Shown: positions 1 to 8,447, counted from the first letter of the stretch. The stretch is DNA of 47,760 nt from Alphaproteobacteria bacterium (GCA_030746635.1 JASLMH010000013.1:1-47760); one strand, 5' to 3'. The notes: generated from the sequence alone by a model not told the origin. Translations and numbers: made by a program.

Positions 1-1
1 C

Positions 2-859
2 CAGGACGAGATCACCCTGAACGTCGCGGCGGCCCTGCAGGTCGAATTGACCGAGGGCGAGCATGCCCGATTGTGGCGCAGCGGCACCGACAGCGTGGAA
101 GCCTGGAGCTATTTCAAGCGGGCCGATGGGTTGTACCGTCGCTACACTCGGGAAGATTTGGCCGAGGCCGGCAAATTGTGGGCGAAAGCCGCCGAGGCGG
201 ACCCGGAATGGTCGGTCCCGTGGGGCGGCCTGGCATGGGTGCCCCTGACCGAGTTCAGTTTTGGTTGGACCGACGACCCGGCCGGGGCACTACAGCAGGC
301 GACCGAACTCGCCGAAAAGGCCCTCGCGATGGATGAATCCCTGCCGGACCATTACGCGTTGCTAAGCAGGATTCATGCGCTGAAAGGGGACTACGACAAG
401 GCGCTCGCCCTGGGCGAGCAGGCGCTCGCCCTGAACCCCAACCATTCGATGAATTTGGCGATCGTGGCCAGCAACATGAACCGCGTCGGCGAACCGGAAA
501 AGGGCATCGGGTTGATGAAAAAAGCCATGCGCCGGAGCCCCTTCTACCCGCCTTGGTATCCGGTCGTACTCATCCAAAGCTACATGCTGTTGGGGCGCTA
601 TGACGAGATGATTCCACTGGCCGAGAAGTTCGTGACACGCAACTCCGGTGGTGTCGCCAAGAATGTCCATACACACCTTATCTTCGCCTACTCCGAAATG
701 GATCGGATCGAAGAGGCAAAGACGCAGATCGCCGAGCTCCTCGAGCTTGACCCGGACTTCTCGGTGGCCCGCGCGAAGGCGTCGCATCCGAGCTACAAGG
801 ACCAGGCGTTTTGGGACCGCTATCTGGGCGTTCTGCGCCAGGCCGGCCTGCCGGAGTGA
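2..859 (+). CDS. C-terminal TPR part of a class III adenylate/guanylate cyclase-type protein, cut by the left edge
   Basis: The reading frame is already open at the first bases (QDEITLNVAAALQVEL), so the gene begins outside the window. What remains is about 285 residues of TPR-like helices: the DEITLNVAAALQVELTEGE stretch and the following YRRYTREDL block are typical of the C-terminal half of cyclase-TPR signalling proteins, and later helices repeat the ALALDP/LALNPNH pattern. The TTG at 47 is an internal codon and need not be the start. The gene ends with ...AGLPE at a TGA (857-859). It lies 159 bp upstream of a second cyclase gene, and its last 37 codons are closely copied at 4440-4556. The cyclase assignment rests on family resemblance, because the catalytic domain is not visible here. 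Confidence 0.75.
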   Translation, partial: QDEITLNVAAALQVELTEGEHARLWRSGTDSVEAWSYFKRADGLYRRYTREDLAEAGKLWAKAAEADPEWSVPWGGLAWVPLTEFSFGWTDDPAGALQQATELAEKALAMDESLPDHYALLSRIHALKGDYDKALALGEQALALNPNHSMNLAIVASNMNRVGEPEKGIGLMKKAMRRSPFYPPWYPVVLIQSYMLLGRYDEMIPLAEKFVTRNSGGVAKNVHTHLIFAYSEMDRIEEAKTQIAELLELDPDFSVARAKASHPSYKDQAFWDRYLGVLRQAGLPE

Positions 860-947
860 ATGGACGGCTTCAGTCGGTTACCGCTCACAGGAAACGTACC
901 GAACCCTCTTTTGGAACGACGCCATTTGGCTCCAATCCCACGCCAAA

Positions 948-976
948 TCGACAAGCCCGGGCGCAACAACTAGACT
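948..976 (+). promoter_or_regulatory. Candidate sigma-70-type promoter
   Basis: TCGACA (948-953) and TAGACT (971-976) are separated by 17 nt. The transcript would start about 35 nt upstream of the purine-rich ribosome-binding site GGGGGGAGGGG (about 1002-1012) that precedes the cyclase gene. This is read by eye only. Confidence 0.4.
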
Positions 977-1018
977 CGCGTTTCGCAGAATCTGACCATC
1001 CAGGGGGGAGGGGCGTTG

Positions 1019-4000
1019 ATGCAATGTCCCGAATGCGCGGCCGTCGTCAAACCTGGAGACAGGTTTTGCAGTTCCTGCGCCGCCCCGCTGAACTCGGAAC
1101 GACAAGACCGAGCCGAACCGACGGCAGACGCATCCCAGCCGGCGACGGCACCAATCGCGAAGTTCCCGGAGGGGCCCAGCGGCGGTGTTGAACGCCGGCA
1201 GGTGACGGCGCTGTTCGCCGACATCGTCGACAGTACCGCCCTGGCCGAGAAGATCGGCGACGAAGCCCTGTTCAGCCTCATGCAAACGGTCGTCTCTGAG
1301 ATGACACATGCTGTTCAGGACCACGGTGGCGCGGTCGAAAAACTCACCGGCGACGGCCTGATGGCGCTGTTCGGCGCGCCGCTGGCGGTCGAGGACGCAC
1401 CGCTCAATGCCTGTCGTGCCGGGCTCGACATCATCGCCCGCGTCATGGCGGCCAGCGGGTCGCTGGCCGCCGAGCATGGTCAGCGCCCTGAGATTCGCAT
1501 CGGCATCAACACCGGACACGCCGTCGTCGGCAGCCTGGGAACCGAGTTGCAACAAGAGGTCACCGCGCTCGGCCATTCGGTCAACGTGGCCGCCCGGCTC
1601 GAAGGTCTGGCCGAACCCGACAGCTTGGTGATCGGTGAAGCGACCTATCAATTGGTCAAGGACTACGTCGACGCGGAGTTCGTCGGCGAGCACCAGGTCA
1701 GAGGCAAGAGCGATGCCCAGCGCATCTGGCGCGTCGATGCCCTTGAAACGGGCGTGCGTCGCTTCGACGCTTCGTTGCGACGCGGCCTGACCACCCTGGT
1801 CGGCCGGCGCAGCGAACTCGAAACCATGCTGGATATTCAGGAGATCGTCAGGGGCGGAGAGGCCCAGGTCATGAATGTCGTCGGCGAGGCGGGCCTGGGC
1901 AAATCGAGGCTGGTGCACGAATTCCGCCAGCGCCTGCCGTCCGAGGATGTCACCTGGCTGCAAGGCAATTGCTCGGCCAGCGGTCGCGAGGTGCCGTTTC
2001 TCCCCTTCATCGAAGTTGTTCGATCCTCTTTTGGCGTTGCCGAAAACACCGACGGGGCGGCAATCGAGCACAGGCTGAGCCGCGGCCTTGAGATGCTCGG
2101 CCTGGATCCGACCGAGGGCGTGCCCTATTTGCTCAACCTTCTGGGTTTCGACGTCACGGGGATCGAATTTTCCAAGGAGCACGCCGAGATCGCCGGCATC
2201 CGGACGCGGGATCTGCTTCACCGTCTGCTGATGGAGTACGCCCGCGTCACGCCGGTGGTCATGCACATCGACGACCTGCATTGGCTTGATAGTGCATCGG
2301 AGGCGTTGCTGGCCCGCATGATCGAGGACGCCGGCGATCTGCCCTTGTTTTTCCTGTTCTCCTACCGGCCCGAATACAGGCCGCCGTGGGCCGGCGCGAA
2401 GACTGCAAAGACATTGGAGCTGTCGCCGCTTTCGACCGACTCAACGGCCGAACTCCTACGCCATCGCCTCGGCGTCGAGGACCTGCCGGCCGAGCTCACC
2501 CGTCTGGTCACCGAAAAGGCCGAAGGCAACCCGTTGTTCGCCGAGGAAATCGTCAACTTCCTAACGGAACGGGGCGTTTTCGATGAGGGGGAGGACAAAG
2601 ACGTCGCTCCGGCGGCCATGGTTGGCTTGCCCGTATCGTTGGAGAATCTTCTGATGGCGCGGGTCGACCGGCTCGATGACGAGCCAAGGAGATTGCTGCA
2701 GGCCGCTTCGGTCATCGGGCGAAGCTTCAATCATGAGATCGCCGGCGAGGCCGCTGGCCTGGATGGCCGCGCCGCCTCGTGCGTGGCGCAACTCGAGCGG
2801 CTCGAACTGGTGCGCGAAGACCCGGCGTCGGGCGACTATCTCTTCAAACACGCACTCATACAGGATGCCGTCTACAATTCGCTCCTGGGCGACCGACTGG
2901 AGGCACTGCATGAACGTGTCGCCGACGCCATGGAGCGGCGCAATTCCGGAAGATTGGGCGAAATCGCCGAAACCCTGGCGCATCACTACAGCCGCACACC
3001 GCGGGCGGAAAAAGCCGTGCGATACATGGCCCAAGCCGGCGAAAAGAGCCTCAGGGTCTACTCGCTCGACGAGGCCGAGTTGCGGCTGCGCCAGGTCGTC
3101 GAGTTGATCGAGAAGGTACCCGGCTGCGCCGACGACGCCTTTCTGATCGACGTGTTGCTCAACCTCGGACGGGTTCAGGCCTTCCGAGCCGACATGTACG
3201 GCCTCATCGAACTATTGGAACCGCATCTGGCCAAGGCCGAAGCATTGGGCGATCCACGGCGATTGGGGAGATTTCTCATTGAAATCGGCGCCGCGCACGC
3301 ATGCAGCGCCAACGCCGCCGTTGGTTTCCCGTTGCTGGAGCGGGGCATGGAGATTGCCGAGGAAGCCGGCGACGAACTGACGGTCGGATATGCCATGTTG
3401 GGCTTGATGTTGGGCTGCACCTATTGGGAGGAGATAAATGGGCCGTGGCGACAAAAGATTACTCGACTCACGGTGGAAGGAGAACGCATCGGTCGGAAGT
3501 TCAATGACAACTATCTGACGGCGAACGCGATCGTCTGCATGTCTTTGTTGAACACCATCGGTGGCCGGCCCGGTGAGGCGCGCAAACATGCGCTCCGCCT
3601 TATAGAATTGAGCCGCGAAACGAACGACCCGCGACCGCGCTCAATGGCGCTGTGGGCACTGGCAGTCGTGGATTTTACACAGCTTGCTTTCGAAGATGCC
3701 TTGGAAAGCGGCCGGGAGGGCGCCCGCTTGGCATTGAGCGTTTTCGATCGGAATTTCGCGGAGATGTTTGTGGCCGCCGGAGACATCATGCTCGGACGAA
3801 CCAGCGAAGGCCGACCGTTGATGTCGTCTCTCAACGATCTGTTTCTTAGGCGCGGGATGTTTGTTGCGGTCACGACATCCGGCCCGCTCATTGGGGTCGC
3901 CATGATCATGGACGGGGAAATGGCCGCCGGTTTTCGTTGGATCGAACAATGTTTGGAGAAATACCGATCCTGGGGGCACAATTCGGCCGTTCCCCTCGGA

Positions 4001-4339
4001 CATCTCATTTTGGGCGAGTTGTACACACGTATGGCATTGGGACAGGATCGGCCGTCGCTCGGCATCATGGTATGCAACCTCCCGTTCCTGATTCGCACCC
4101 TTCCGCGCGTTACCGCCATAGCGCGGCACCACCTGGAGATTGCGTTGACATTCTTCGAGCAGGCCGACATGCCGAGTTATGCCGCCTGGGCGCTCTATGA
4201 CCTGGCGCTGCTGGATCAAAAGAAAGGGCGTACCGCCGAGGCCGCGGCGAAACTCACGGAAGCCAGGGAACTTGCCCAACCGGTTGAAGCCTTGACGCTG
4301 CTCGAGATGATCGATGCCGCGGCCAAGCCCGTCTCGTAG
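1019..4339 (+). CDS. Zinc ribbon - class III nucleotidyl cyclase - AAA/NACHT-like ATPase - TPR protein
   Basis: This 1106-residue multidomain signalling protein opens with a zinc ribbon (Cys3, Cys6, Cys17, Cys20). A class III cyclase homology domain follows at roughly residues 58-245, with the metal-binding Asp motifs LFADIVDST (about 64) and KLTGDG (about 109), and GHSVNVAARL. An ATPase module has Walker A GEAGLGKS (about 287-296) and Walker B VMHIDDLHWLD (about 413-421). The C-terminal half is helical repeats of the TPR/MalT type. The ATG at 1019 is preferred over the TTG at 1016 because of the GGGGGGAGGGG site about 7 nt upstream. The architecture fits a soluble cytoplasmic sensor-regulator that makes cAMP or cGMP, but I cannot assign the nucleotide or confirm activity. 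It follows another cyclase-type gene in the same direction. Confidence 0.85.
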   Translation: MQCPECAAVVKPGDRFCSSCAAPLNSERQDRAEPTADASQPATAPIAKFPEGPSGGVERRQVTALFADIVDSTALAEKIGDEALFSLMQTVVSEMTHAVQDHGGAVEKLTGDGLMALFGAPLAVEDAPLNACRAGLDIIARVMAASGSLAAEHGQRPEIRIGINTGHAVVGSLGTELQQEVTALGHSVNVAARLEGLAEPDSLVIGEATYQLVKDYVDAEFVGEHQVRGKSDAQRIWRVDALETGVRRFDASLRRGLTTLVGRRSELETMLDIQEIVRGGEAQVMNVVGEAGLGKSRLVHEFRQRLPSEDVTWLQGNCSASGREVPFLPFIEVVRSSFGVAENTDGAAIEHRLSRGLEMLGLDPTEGVPYLLNLLGFDVTGIEFSKEHAEIAGIRTRDLLHRLLMEYARVTPVVMHIDDLHWLDSASEALLARMIEDAGDLPLFFLFSYRPEYRPPWAGAKTAKTLELSPLSTDSTAELLRHRLGVEDLPAELTRLVTEKAEGNPLFAEEIVNFLTERGVFDEGEDKDVAPAAMVGLPVSLENLLMARVDRLDDEPRRLLQAASVIGRSFNHEIAGEAAGLDGRAASCVAQLERLELVREDPASGDYLFKHALIQDAVYNSLLGDRLEALHERVADAMERRNSGRLGEIAETLAHHYSRTPRAEKAVRYMAQAGEKSLRVYSLDEAELRLRQVVELIEKVPGCADDAFLIDVLLNLGRVQAFRADMYGLIELLEPHLAKAEALGDPRRLGRFLIEIGAAHACSANAAVGFPLLERGMEIAEEAGDELTVGYAMLGLMLGCTYWEEINGPWRQKITRLTVEGERIGRKFNDNYLTANAIVCMSLLNTIGGRPGEARKHALRLIELSRETNDPRPRSMALWALAVVDFTQLAFEDALESGREGARLALSVFDRNFAEMFVAAGDIMLGRTSEGRPLMSSLNDLFLRRGMFVAVTTSGPLIGVAMIMDGEMAAGFRWIEQCLEKYRSWGHNSAVPLGHLILGELYTRMALGQDRPSLGIMVCNLPFLIRTLPRVTAIARHHLEIALTFFEQADMPSYAAWALYDLALLDQKKGRTAEAAAKLTEARELAQPVEALTLLEMIDAAAKPVS

Positions 4340-4436
4340 GCCCCGACCAAGACGATCCCATTGTTGATGTGGAAGGTTGCCATGCCGGCGGCTCCCGTGA
4401 GTCTCCTTCCGGCTTCGATCCGCCATCGGCGCGCGC

Positions 4437-4556
4437 ATGGATATTGAGTCGGACTTCTCGGTGGCCCGTGCGAAAGCGTCATATGTGGGCTACAAGGACC
4501 AGGCGTTTTGGGACCGCTATCTAGGCGTTCTGCGCCAGGCCGGCCTGCCTAATTGA
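4437..4556 (+). pseudogene. 3'-end remnant of a cyclase/TPR gene
   Basis: This 39-codon open frame (ATG 4437, TGA 4554-4556) reads ...SDFSVARAKAS...YKDQAFWDRYLGVLRQAGLPN. It is nearly identical to the C-terminus of the first gene in the window (about 747-859), with the last residue Asn instead of Glu. DNA identity is high through the whole stretch and stops at the gene end. It is most simply the surviving 3' end of another copy of that gene, with the body lost or replaced by the 1019-4339 gene. The ATG is probably accidental: there is no good ribosome-binding site. Its stop codon overlaps the -35 hexamer of the next promoter. Confidence 0.75.
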
Positions 4557-4595
4557 CAATTAGATGTCATAATGACAATATATTGTCATTATGAC
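4553..4595 (+). promoter_or_regulatory. Promoter with perfect 30-bp palindromic operator
   Basis: TTGACA (4553-4558) is a consensus -35 element. Seventeen nt downstream lies CAATAT (4576-4581), inside a perfect palindrome at 4566-4595. Each half reads GTCATAATGACAATA, with its reverse complement on the other side and the centre between 4580 and 4581. The palindrome spans the -10 region, the likely transcription start and the first candidate start codon of the MarR gene. An autorepressor bound here would block its own transcription, as is usual for MarR proteins. The operator role is inferred. Confidence 0.65.
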
Positions 4596-5043
4596 CTTGA
4601 TCATGGAACATACGACCAAGGGCGCGGCGTTCACCGAGCTCGTGCTGGAGACCTTTCGCCTGAATGGGCTGCTGCTGGCCGCCGGCGACCGGCTGGGCGC
4701 GGACATCGGCCTGACCTCCGCCCGCTGGCAGGTCATGGGCGCGCTGGCCGAGACATCCCGCACCGTGCCACAAATTGCCCGCCAGATGGGCCTGACCCGG
4801 CAGGGCGCCCAGCGCACGGTCAACGTCCTGCTGACCGAAGGCCTGGTCGAACAGCGACCCAATCCGGACCACAAGCGGGCCATGTTGATAGGCCTGACCG
4901 CCGAAGGACGCCGCCGCCTCGAACAGGTGAGCAACCGGCAAATCCAATGGGCCAATGGTCTTGGCGCCGCGGTCAACGCGGCCGACATGCGCACGGTATT
5001 GCGGGTCGCCCGGGCCCTCAGGACCGAGTTGGAGGGATCGTGA
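4591..5043 (+). CDS. MarR family transcriptional regulator
   Basis: This 150-residue protein has a winged helix-turn-helix in the MarR arrangement. The core is SARWQVMGALAE, TVPQIARQMGLTRQGAQRTVNVL (recognition helix region about residues 60-82) and VEQRPNPDHKRAMLIGLTAEGR (the wing). MarR proteins are dimers that usually repress their own gene and a neighbour and respond to small ligands. There are two possible starts, ATG 4591 inside the palindrome and ATG 4603. Neither has a Shine-Dalgarno sequence, and the predicted transcription start is within a few bases of 4591, so the mRNA may be leaderless. The next gene starts one base after the stop, so the two are co-transcribed. Confidence 0.88.
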   Translation: MTLIMEHTTKGAAFTELVLETFRLNGLLLAAGDRLGADIGLTSARWQVMGALAETSRTVPQIARQMGLTRQGAQRTVNVLLTEGLVEQRPNPDHKRAMLIGLTAEGRRRLEQVSNRQIQWANGLGAAVNAADMRTVLRVARALRTELEGS

Positions 5044-5044
5044 C

Positions 5045-5632
5045 ATGGACCCATTCCTGCTGCTGCGCTTCGTGCATCTGATCGGCCTGACCCTGATGGG
5101 CGCCGGTCTGATCGGCGTCTTCGTCTGCGACATGCGCTCGCGCCAGACCAGCGACCTCAATCTGTTCGGCCAGGTGGTGTCGATGATCGCCCTGTTCTAC
5201 GACGGCCTGGTGGTGCCCGGCGCGCTGTTGCTGCTGGCCAGCGGCACCTGGCTGGTGGTCGAATACCATGACGGCTGGGCCTTCCTCGAAACCCCATGGC
5301 TGGCCGGCATGATCGCGCTGTTCGCCTTCGAGTTCATCGAGGGCAACACCATCACCCGGCTCTATTTCATGCGGCTAAGGCGGCTGACTCGAGAAGCCAT
5401 GGCGGCGGGCGACTGGACGACGGATTTGCGCTGGGTCCGGGGCGAACAACTGGCCTCGTTCACCCATTTCCTGGATATTCCCATCCTGATGGTGATCGTC
5501 GCCCTCGGCGCCCTGCGCCCGGACAACTGGATCGCCTTTGCCATCGGCACCGGTATCGCCGTGGCCGTGGCGACGGCGTTGAACTATTGGGTGCCGCGGA
5601 TGTATCCCTGGAGCAGCGACGAGGAGGCGTAG
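5045..5632 (+). CDS. DUF2269-like integral membrane protein
   Basis: This is a 195-residue membrane protein. Hydrophobic segments are visible at about residues 4-25, 42-66, 78-100, 140-160 and 163-182, with charged loops between (MRLRRLTREAM; DLRWVRGEQ). The overall pattern (LLRFVHLIGLTLMGAG, then conserved Gly/His/Tyr and a short basic loop) resembles the DUF2269 family of predicted inner-membrane proteins of unknown function. The ATG at 5045 is chosen because it starts exactly at the first membrane segment and follows the MarR stop codon directly. Being the only partner of a MarR regulator, it is the most likely regulated target. Its substrate or role is unknown. Confidence 0.7.
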   Translation: MDPFLLLRFVHLIGLTLMGAGLIGVFVCDMRSRQTSDLNLFGQVVSMIALFYDGLVVPGALLLLASGTWLVVEYHDGWAFLETPWLAGMIALFAFEFIEGNTITRLYFMRLRRLTREAMAAGDWTTDLRWVRGEQLASFTHFLDIPILMVIVALGALRPDNWIAFAIGTGIAVAVATALNYWVPRMYPWSSDEEA

Positions 5633-5706
5633 GGGGCGGCGAGGCCGGTACGCGGGCAGCGTCCACGAGCCCAGGGGTGACCCGCGCAACGTCAGGTGGT
5701 CGAGAC

Positions 5707-6144
5707 ATGGCGAATTGGATCCTACGCCGGGCGGATCATGGCGACGCGGACGATCTCGCCGCCTGTATCGATGCGGCCTATGCGCGATACGCGGCGCGCA
5801 TAACCGACCTGCCGCCGGTATCGGCGAACTGCGCCGAGGAGATCGCCAAGCATCAAGTGTGGGTGGCGGAAATACAGAACGAGATTGCCGGTGGCCTCGT
5901 CATGATTCCCGAGGACGGCTTCATGCTGATCGCCAATGTCGCCGTGCATCCCGATCACATGGGCGCTGGACTGGGGCGGGCGCTGATTGCGCTCGCCGAA
6001 ACCGAGTCGGTGGATCAAGGATTTCGTCGGATGCGCCTAACGACGCATGTGGAAATGCCCGAAAACGTTCTGTTCTATGAGCATCTCGGATGGGAACAGG
6101 ATCACCGACACGGCAACAAAATTTCGATGATAAAGACGACCTGA
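5707..6144 (+). CDS. GNAT family N-acetyltransferase
   Basis: This 145-residue protein has the GNAT fold: an N-terminal LRRADHGDADDLAACI strand-helix, the central strand VWVAEIQNEIAGGLVMI, and the acetyl-CoA pyrophosphate-binding motif A (IANVAVHPDHMGAGLGRALIAL, with the expected Q/RxxGxG/A spacing as HMGAGLG), then LTTHVEMPENVLFYEHLGW. The ATG at 5707 is preferred because homology begins there; the frame is open further upstream only by chance. The acceptor substrate cannot be told. It lies 74 bp after the membrane protein and may be part of the same transcript. It is convergent with the SDR gene. Confidence 0.85.
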   Translation: MANWILRRADHGDADDLAACIDAAYARYAARITDLPPVSANCAEEIAKHQVWVAEIQNEIAGGLVMIPEDGFMLIANVAVHPDHMGAGLGRALIALAETESVDQGFRRMRLTTHVEMPENVLFYEHLGWEQDHRHGNKISMIKTT

Positions 6145-6215
6145 AACGAACACGGTGTTTTTTCCGCTCGAGGCAAAAGGCCGCCATCGGCGCGCCGCAC
6201 CGACCTGCGCTTTAC

Positions 6216-7001
6216 TCAACCCTCGCCCAACTCGCTCTCGATCTTCGCCTGCATGCGGCGCATGCCGTGCAGCCAGCGCTCCAGGTCGTCGTTCTTGCCG
6301 TCCATCCAGGTCTGGGCGATCGGGTCGGTGAGGATCAGGAAGCGTTCCTCCTCGACCGCCTCGGCGACCATCTCGGCCACCTCCTCGGGCTCCTTGATCG
6401 GCCCGGCGGCGTTGCGGGCGAAGGCCGAGTTGGTGTCGCCCAGCATCGGTGTGCGCACGCCCAAAGGCGCCAATAAGGAGGTATGCACGCCCTTGTCGTG
6501 ATAGGTGATCGACATCCATTCGGCCAGGCCGACCACCCCATGCTTGGTCACCGAGTAGGGCAGGTTGCGGTGGGAGGTCAGGATCCCGGCCATCGAGGCG
6601 GTGTGGATCAGGTAGCCCGAGCCGCGCGCCAGCATGCCCGGCAGCACCGCCCGGATGGCATGCACATGGGACATCACGTTGACCCGCCATTGCGCGTCCC
6701 AAAGGGCCGGGTCGTCACTCAGGGGATCGCTGCCGGTGGCGACGGCGGCGTTGGAGAAGAAGATGTCGATGGGACCCAGGGCGTCCTCCACCACGGCGAC
6801 CATGGCATCGATTTCGGCCGCCTCGCCCAAATCGCAGGCCACCGCCAGGCCGCCGACCTCGCCGGCCACCGCCTCGGCCCCGTCCCGGTTGATGTCGACC
6901 ACCGCGACTTTGGCGCCGCGGGCGGCGAAATTGCGGGCGCAGGCGGCGCCGATGCCGCTGGCACCGCCGGTGATGACGGTAACCTTGTCGTCGAATTGCA
7001 T
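6216..7001 (-). CDS. SDR family NAD(P)-dependent oxidoreductase
   Basis: A classical short-chain dehydrogenase of 261 residues. The Rossmann signature TGGASGIG is at residues 11-18, an acidic residue after beta-2 (VVDINRD) suggests NAD preference, and NAA is at about 84-86. The catalytic set is Asn108, Ser136, Tyr149 and Lys153 (YSVTK). The start has a GAGGTAG ribosome-binding site. The C-terminal stretch ILTDPIAQTWMDGKNDDLERWLHGMRRMQ is typical of SDRs annotated around fatty-acid and aromatic catabolism, but the substrate is unknown. It is probably co-transcribed with the flavin monooxygenase-like gene upstream (stop 7032, gap about 30 nt). Confidence 0.88.
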   Translation of the reverse strand: MQFDDKVTVITGGASGIGAACARNFAARGAKVAVVDINRDGAEAVAGEVGGLAVACDLGEAAEIDAMVAVVEDALGPIDIFFSNAAVATGSDPLSDDPALWDAQWRVNVMSHVHAIRAVLPGMLARGSGYLIHTASMAGILTSHRNLPYSVTKHGVVGLAEWMSITYHDKGVHTSLLAPLGVRTPMLGDTNSAFARNAAGPIKEPEEVAEMVAEAVEEERFLILTDPIAQTWMDGKNDDLERWLHGMRRMQAKIESELGEG

Positions 7002-7031
7002 GGTTCTACCTCGTTCTTCCGATAGTAGGTC

Positions 7032-8219
7032 CTAGATCACGCTCAGATCCGGCGGTTGGCCCAGCAGGTAGGCCCCGACGGTCTGGTAATGGCCGCGCCG
7101 GCCCTGCAACTGCTGGACCACGGTGTGCATGTCGCGGAACCGCCGCTCGAAGGCGTTGCCGGCGAAGATCGCCGTAGCGCCGGCCAACTCGTAGGCGGCA
7201 TCGCCCACCGCCTTGGCCTCGTGGATGGCGTGGGTGGCGGCCAGCCGGATGCGCATGCGCTGATCGATGGTCAACTCATCGCTGGCCACCACGGCGGCCC
7301 AGATATCCTCCAGTTCGCTCAACAGGAACGCGCGGGCGGCGCCCAGCCGGGCCGCCGACTGAGCGGTCTCGGCCTGCACCATGCCCTGATCGCGCAACAC
7401 CTGCCGGGCCAGGCGCGGCCGCTTGTCCACCGCCAGGGCCTTGAAGCCCTCCAGCATGGCCCGGGCGATACCCAGGGCGGTGCCGGCGAAGCCGGCCGCG
7501 TACAGGCTCATGGCCGGGAAAAGATACAGTGGCGCCCGGTAGCGCCGGGCCGATGCTTGGTCCCGGTCCAGGGCGTACTCGCCCGGCACAGGCAAATCCG
7601 CCACCGCGAAGTTGTCGCTGCCGGTGGCGCGCAGGCCGATCACGTCCCAGATCTCGGTGACCGAGGCCAGATCGGCCGGGTACAACAGCGTGCGCACCAG
7701 GGGGCCGCCCTCGGGCGATTGCCTGGGCGTGCCGTCGGCCGCCGCGATGACCGCGTGGCCGCCCAGCCAGCTGGCGTGGTGGCCGCCGCTGATGAAGGAC
7801 CAACTGCCGCTCAACCGGTAGCCCTCGCCGTCCTCCAGCGCCCGGCAGTTCGCCCCCGGCCCCCAGGCCAGCACCGCCCGCGGATCGTCGCCCCAGATCG
7901 CCTCGGCCACCGGGGCATCCAGGTAGGCCGCGCTCATGGCGCAGCCGTTGGCCTGGCACAGGCACCAGGCGGTGCTGGCATCCACTTCGGCGACCGCCTC
8001 GATGGTGCGGAAGAAATCCGGCGGGCCGAGTTCGGCGCCGTCGAACGGCCGCGGCAGCAGCAGCCGGAACAGGCCGGCCTCGTGCAGGGCGTCCAGCAAC
8101 TCGGGCGGCAGCCGGCGGTCATGCTCGGCCCGGTCGGCGGCGGCGGCGATCAGCGGGCCGAGTTCACGGGCCCGGGCCGGATAGTCCGTTTGTTGCTCGT
8201 CAGCCGATGGCGACCGCAT
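7032..8219 (-). CDS. Acyl-CoA dehydrogenase-fold flavin protein, group D monooxygenase-like
   Basis: This 395-residue protein has the acyl-CoA dehydrogenase fold. The N-terminal helical domain includes ELLDALHEAGLFRLLLPRPFDG and DASTAWCLC, the beta domain includes LSGSWSFISGGHHASWLGGH and GLRATGSDNFAV, and the C-terminal helical domain ends with a conserved HTVVQQLQGRRGHYQTVG-like segment. The SGSWSF and ATGS motifs are those of two-component flavin monooxygenases such as HsaA, DszC and 4-hydroxyphenylacetate-type hydroxylases, rather than of true acyl-CoA dehydrogenases, which have a catalytic Glu. The start at 8219 has GGGAGGAGGAAC directly upstream. No flavin reductase partner is adjacent. 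Confidence 0.78.
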   Translation of the reverse strand: MRSPSADEQQTDYPARARELGPLIAAAADRAEHDRRLPPELLDALHEAGLFRLLLPRPFDGAELGPPDFFRTIEAVAEVDASTAWCLCQANGCAMSAAYLDAPVAEAIWGDDPRAVLAWGPGANCRALEDGEGYRLSGSWSFISGGHHASWLGGHAVIAAADGTPRQSPEGGPLVRTLLYPADLASVTEIWDVIGLRATGSDNFAVADLPVPGEYALDRDQASARRYRAPLYLFPAMSLYAAGFAGTALGIARAMLEGFKALAVDKRPRLARQVLRDQGMVQAETAQSAARLGAARAFLLSELEDIWAAVVASDELTIDQRMRIRLAATHAIHEAKAVGDAAYELAGATAIFAGNAFERRFRDMHTVVQQLQGRRGHYQTVGAYLLGQPPDLSVI

Positions 8220-8447
8220 CGTTCCTCCTCCCATGGGGCGTCGGTCGACAGCCGGCGCCCGTGTCCATTGAAGGCCATGGCAGTGCGCCGTTCAAGCCGG
8301 CAACAGCAAGGCCCGCCGATTGGCGCCCGCCATCACGCCATGGCGAACGGCCGGCAATAGGTGCGACAAGTCCGTTCGACCAAGGCAATATTGCGGTTCG
8401 ATCGATATCGACACGGGCGGCTCACAGAGACGAAGGCTTCAAGTACC
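8220..8447. other. Divergent intergenic region with two short palindromes
   Basis: This gap separates the minus-strand monooxygenase gene and the plus-strand cupin gene. It contains two perfect 10-bp palindromes, GCAATATTGC (8385-8394) and TCGATATCGA (8402-8411), about 17 bp apart centre to centre. They lie some 40-60 bp upstream of the cupin start and could be regulator half-sites. I see no gene in the gap. Confidence 0.35.

Noticed and set aside
878..2281. Minus-strand ORF of 467 codons over the cyclase gene
   Set aside because: A shadow of the opposite strand; the real cyclase domains are on the plus strand.
4216..4482. Minus-strand ORF with MATFHINNGIVLVGAYETGL and an AGGAGAC-like site
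   Set aside because: It has a plausible start but runs antisense into the end of the cyclase gene and shows no family resemblance. Kept only as a weak possibility of another gene relic.
7056..8360. Plus-strand ORF of 434 codons opposite the flavin monooxygenase-like gene
   Set aside because: Low-complexity Gly/Gln/Ala/Arg composition, no recognised domain, and it is fully antisense to a good gene.
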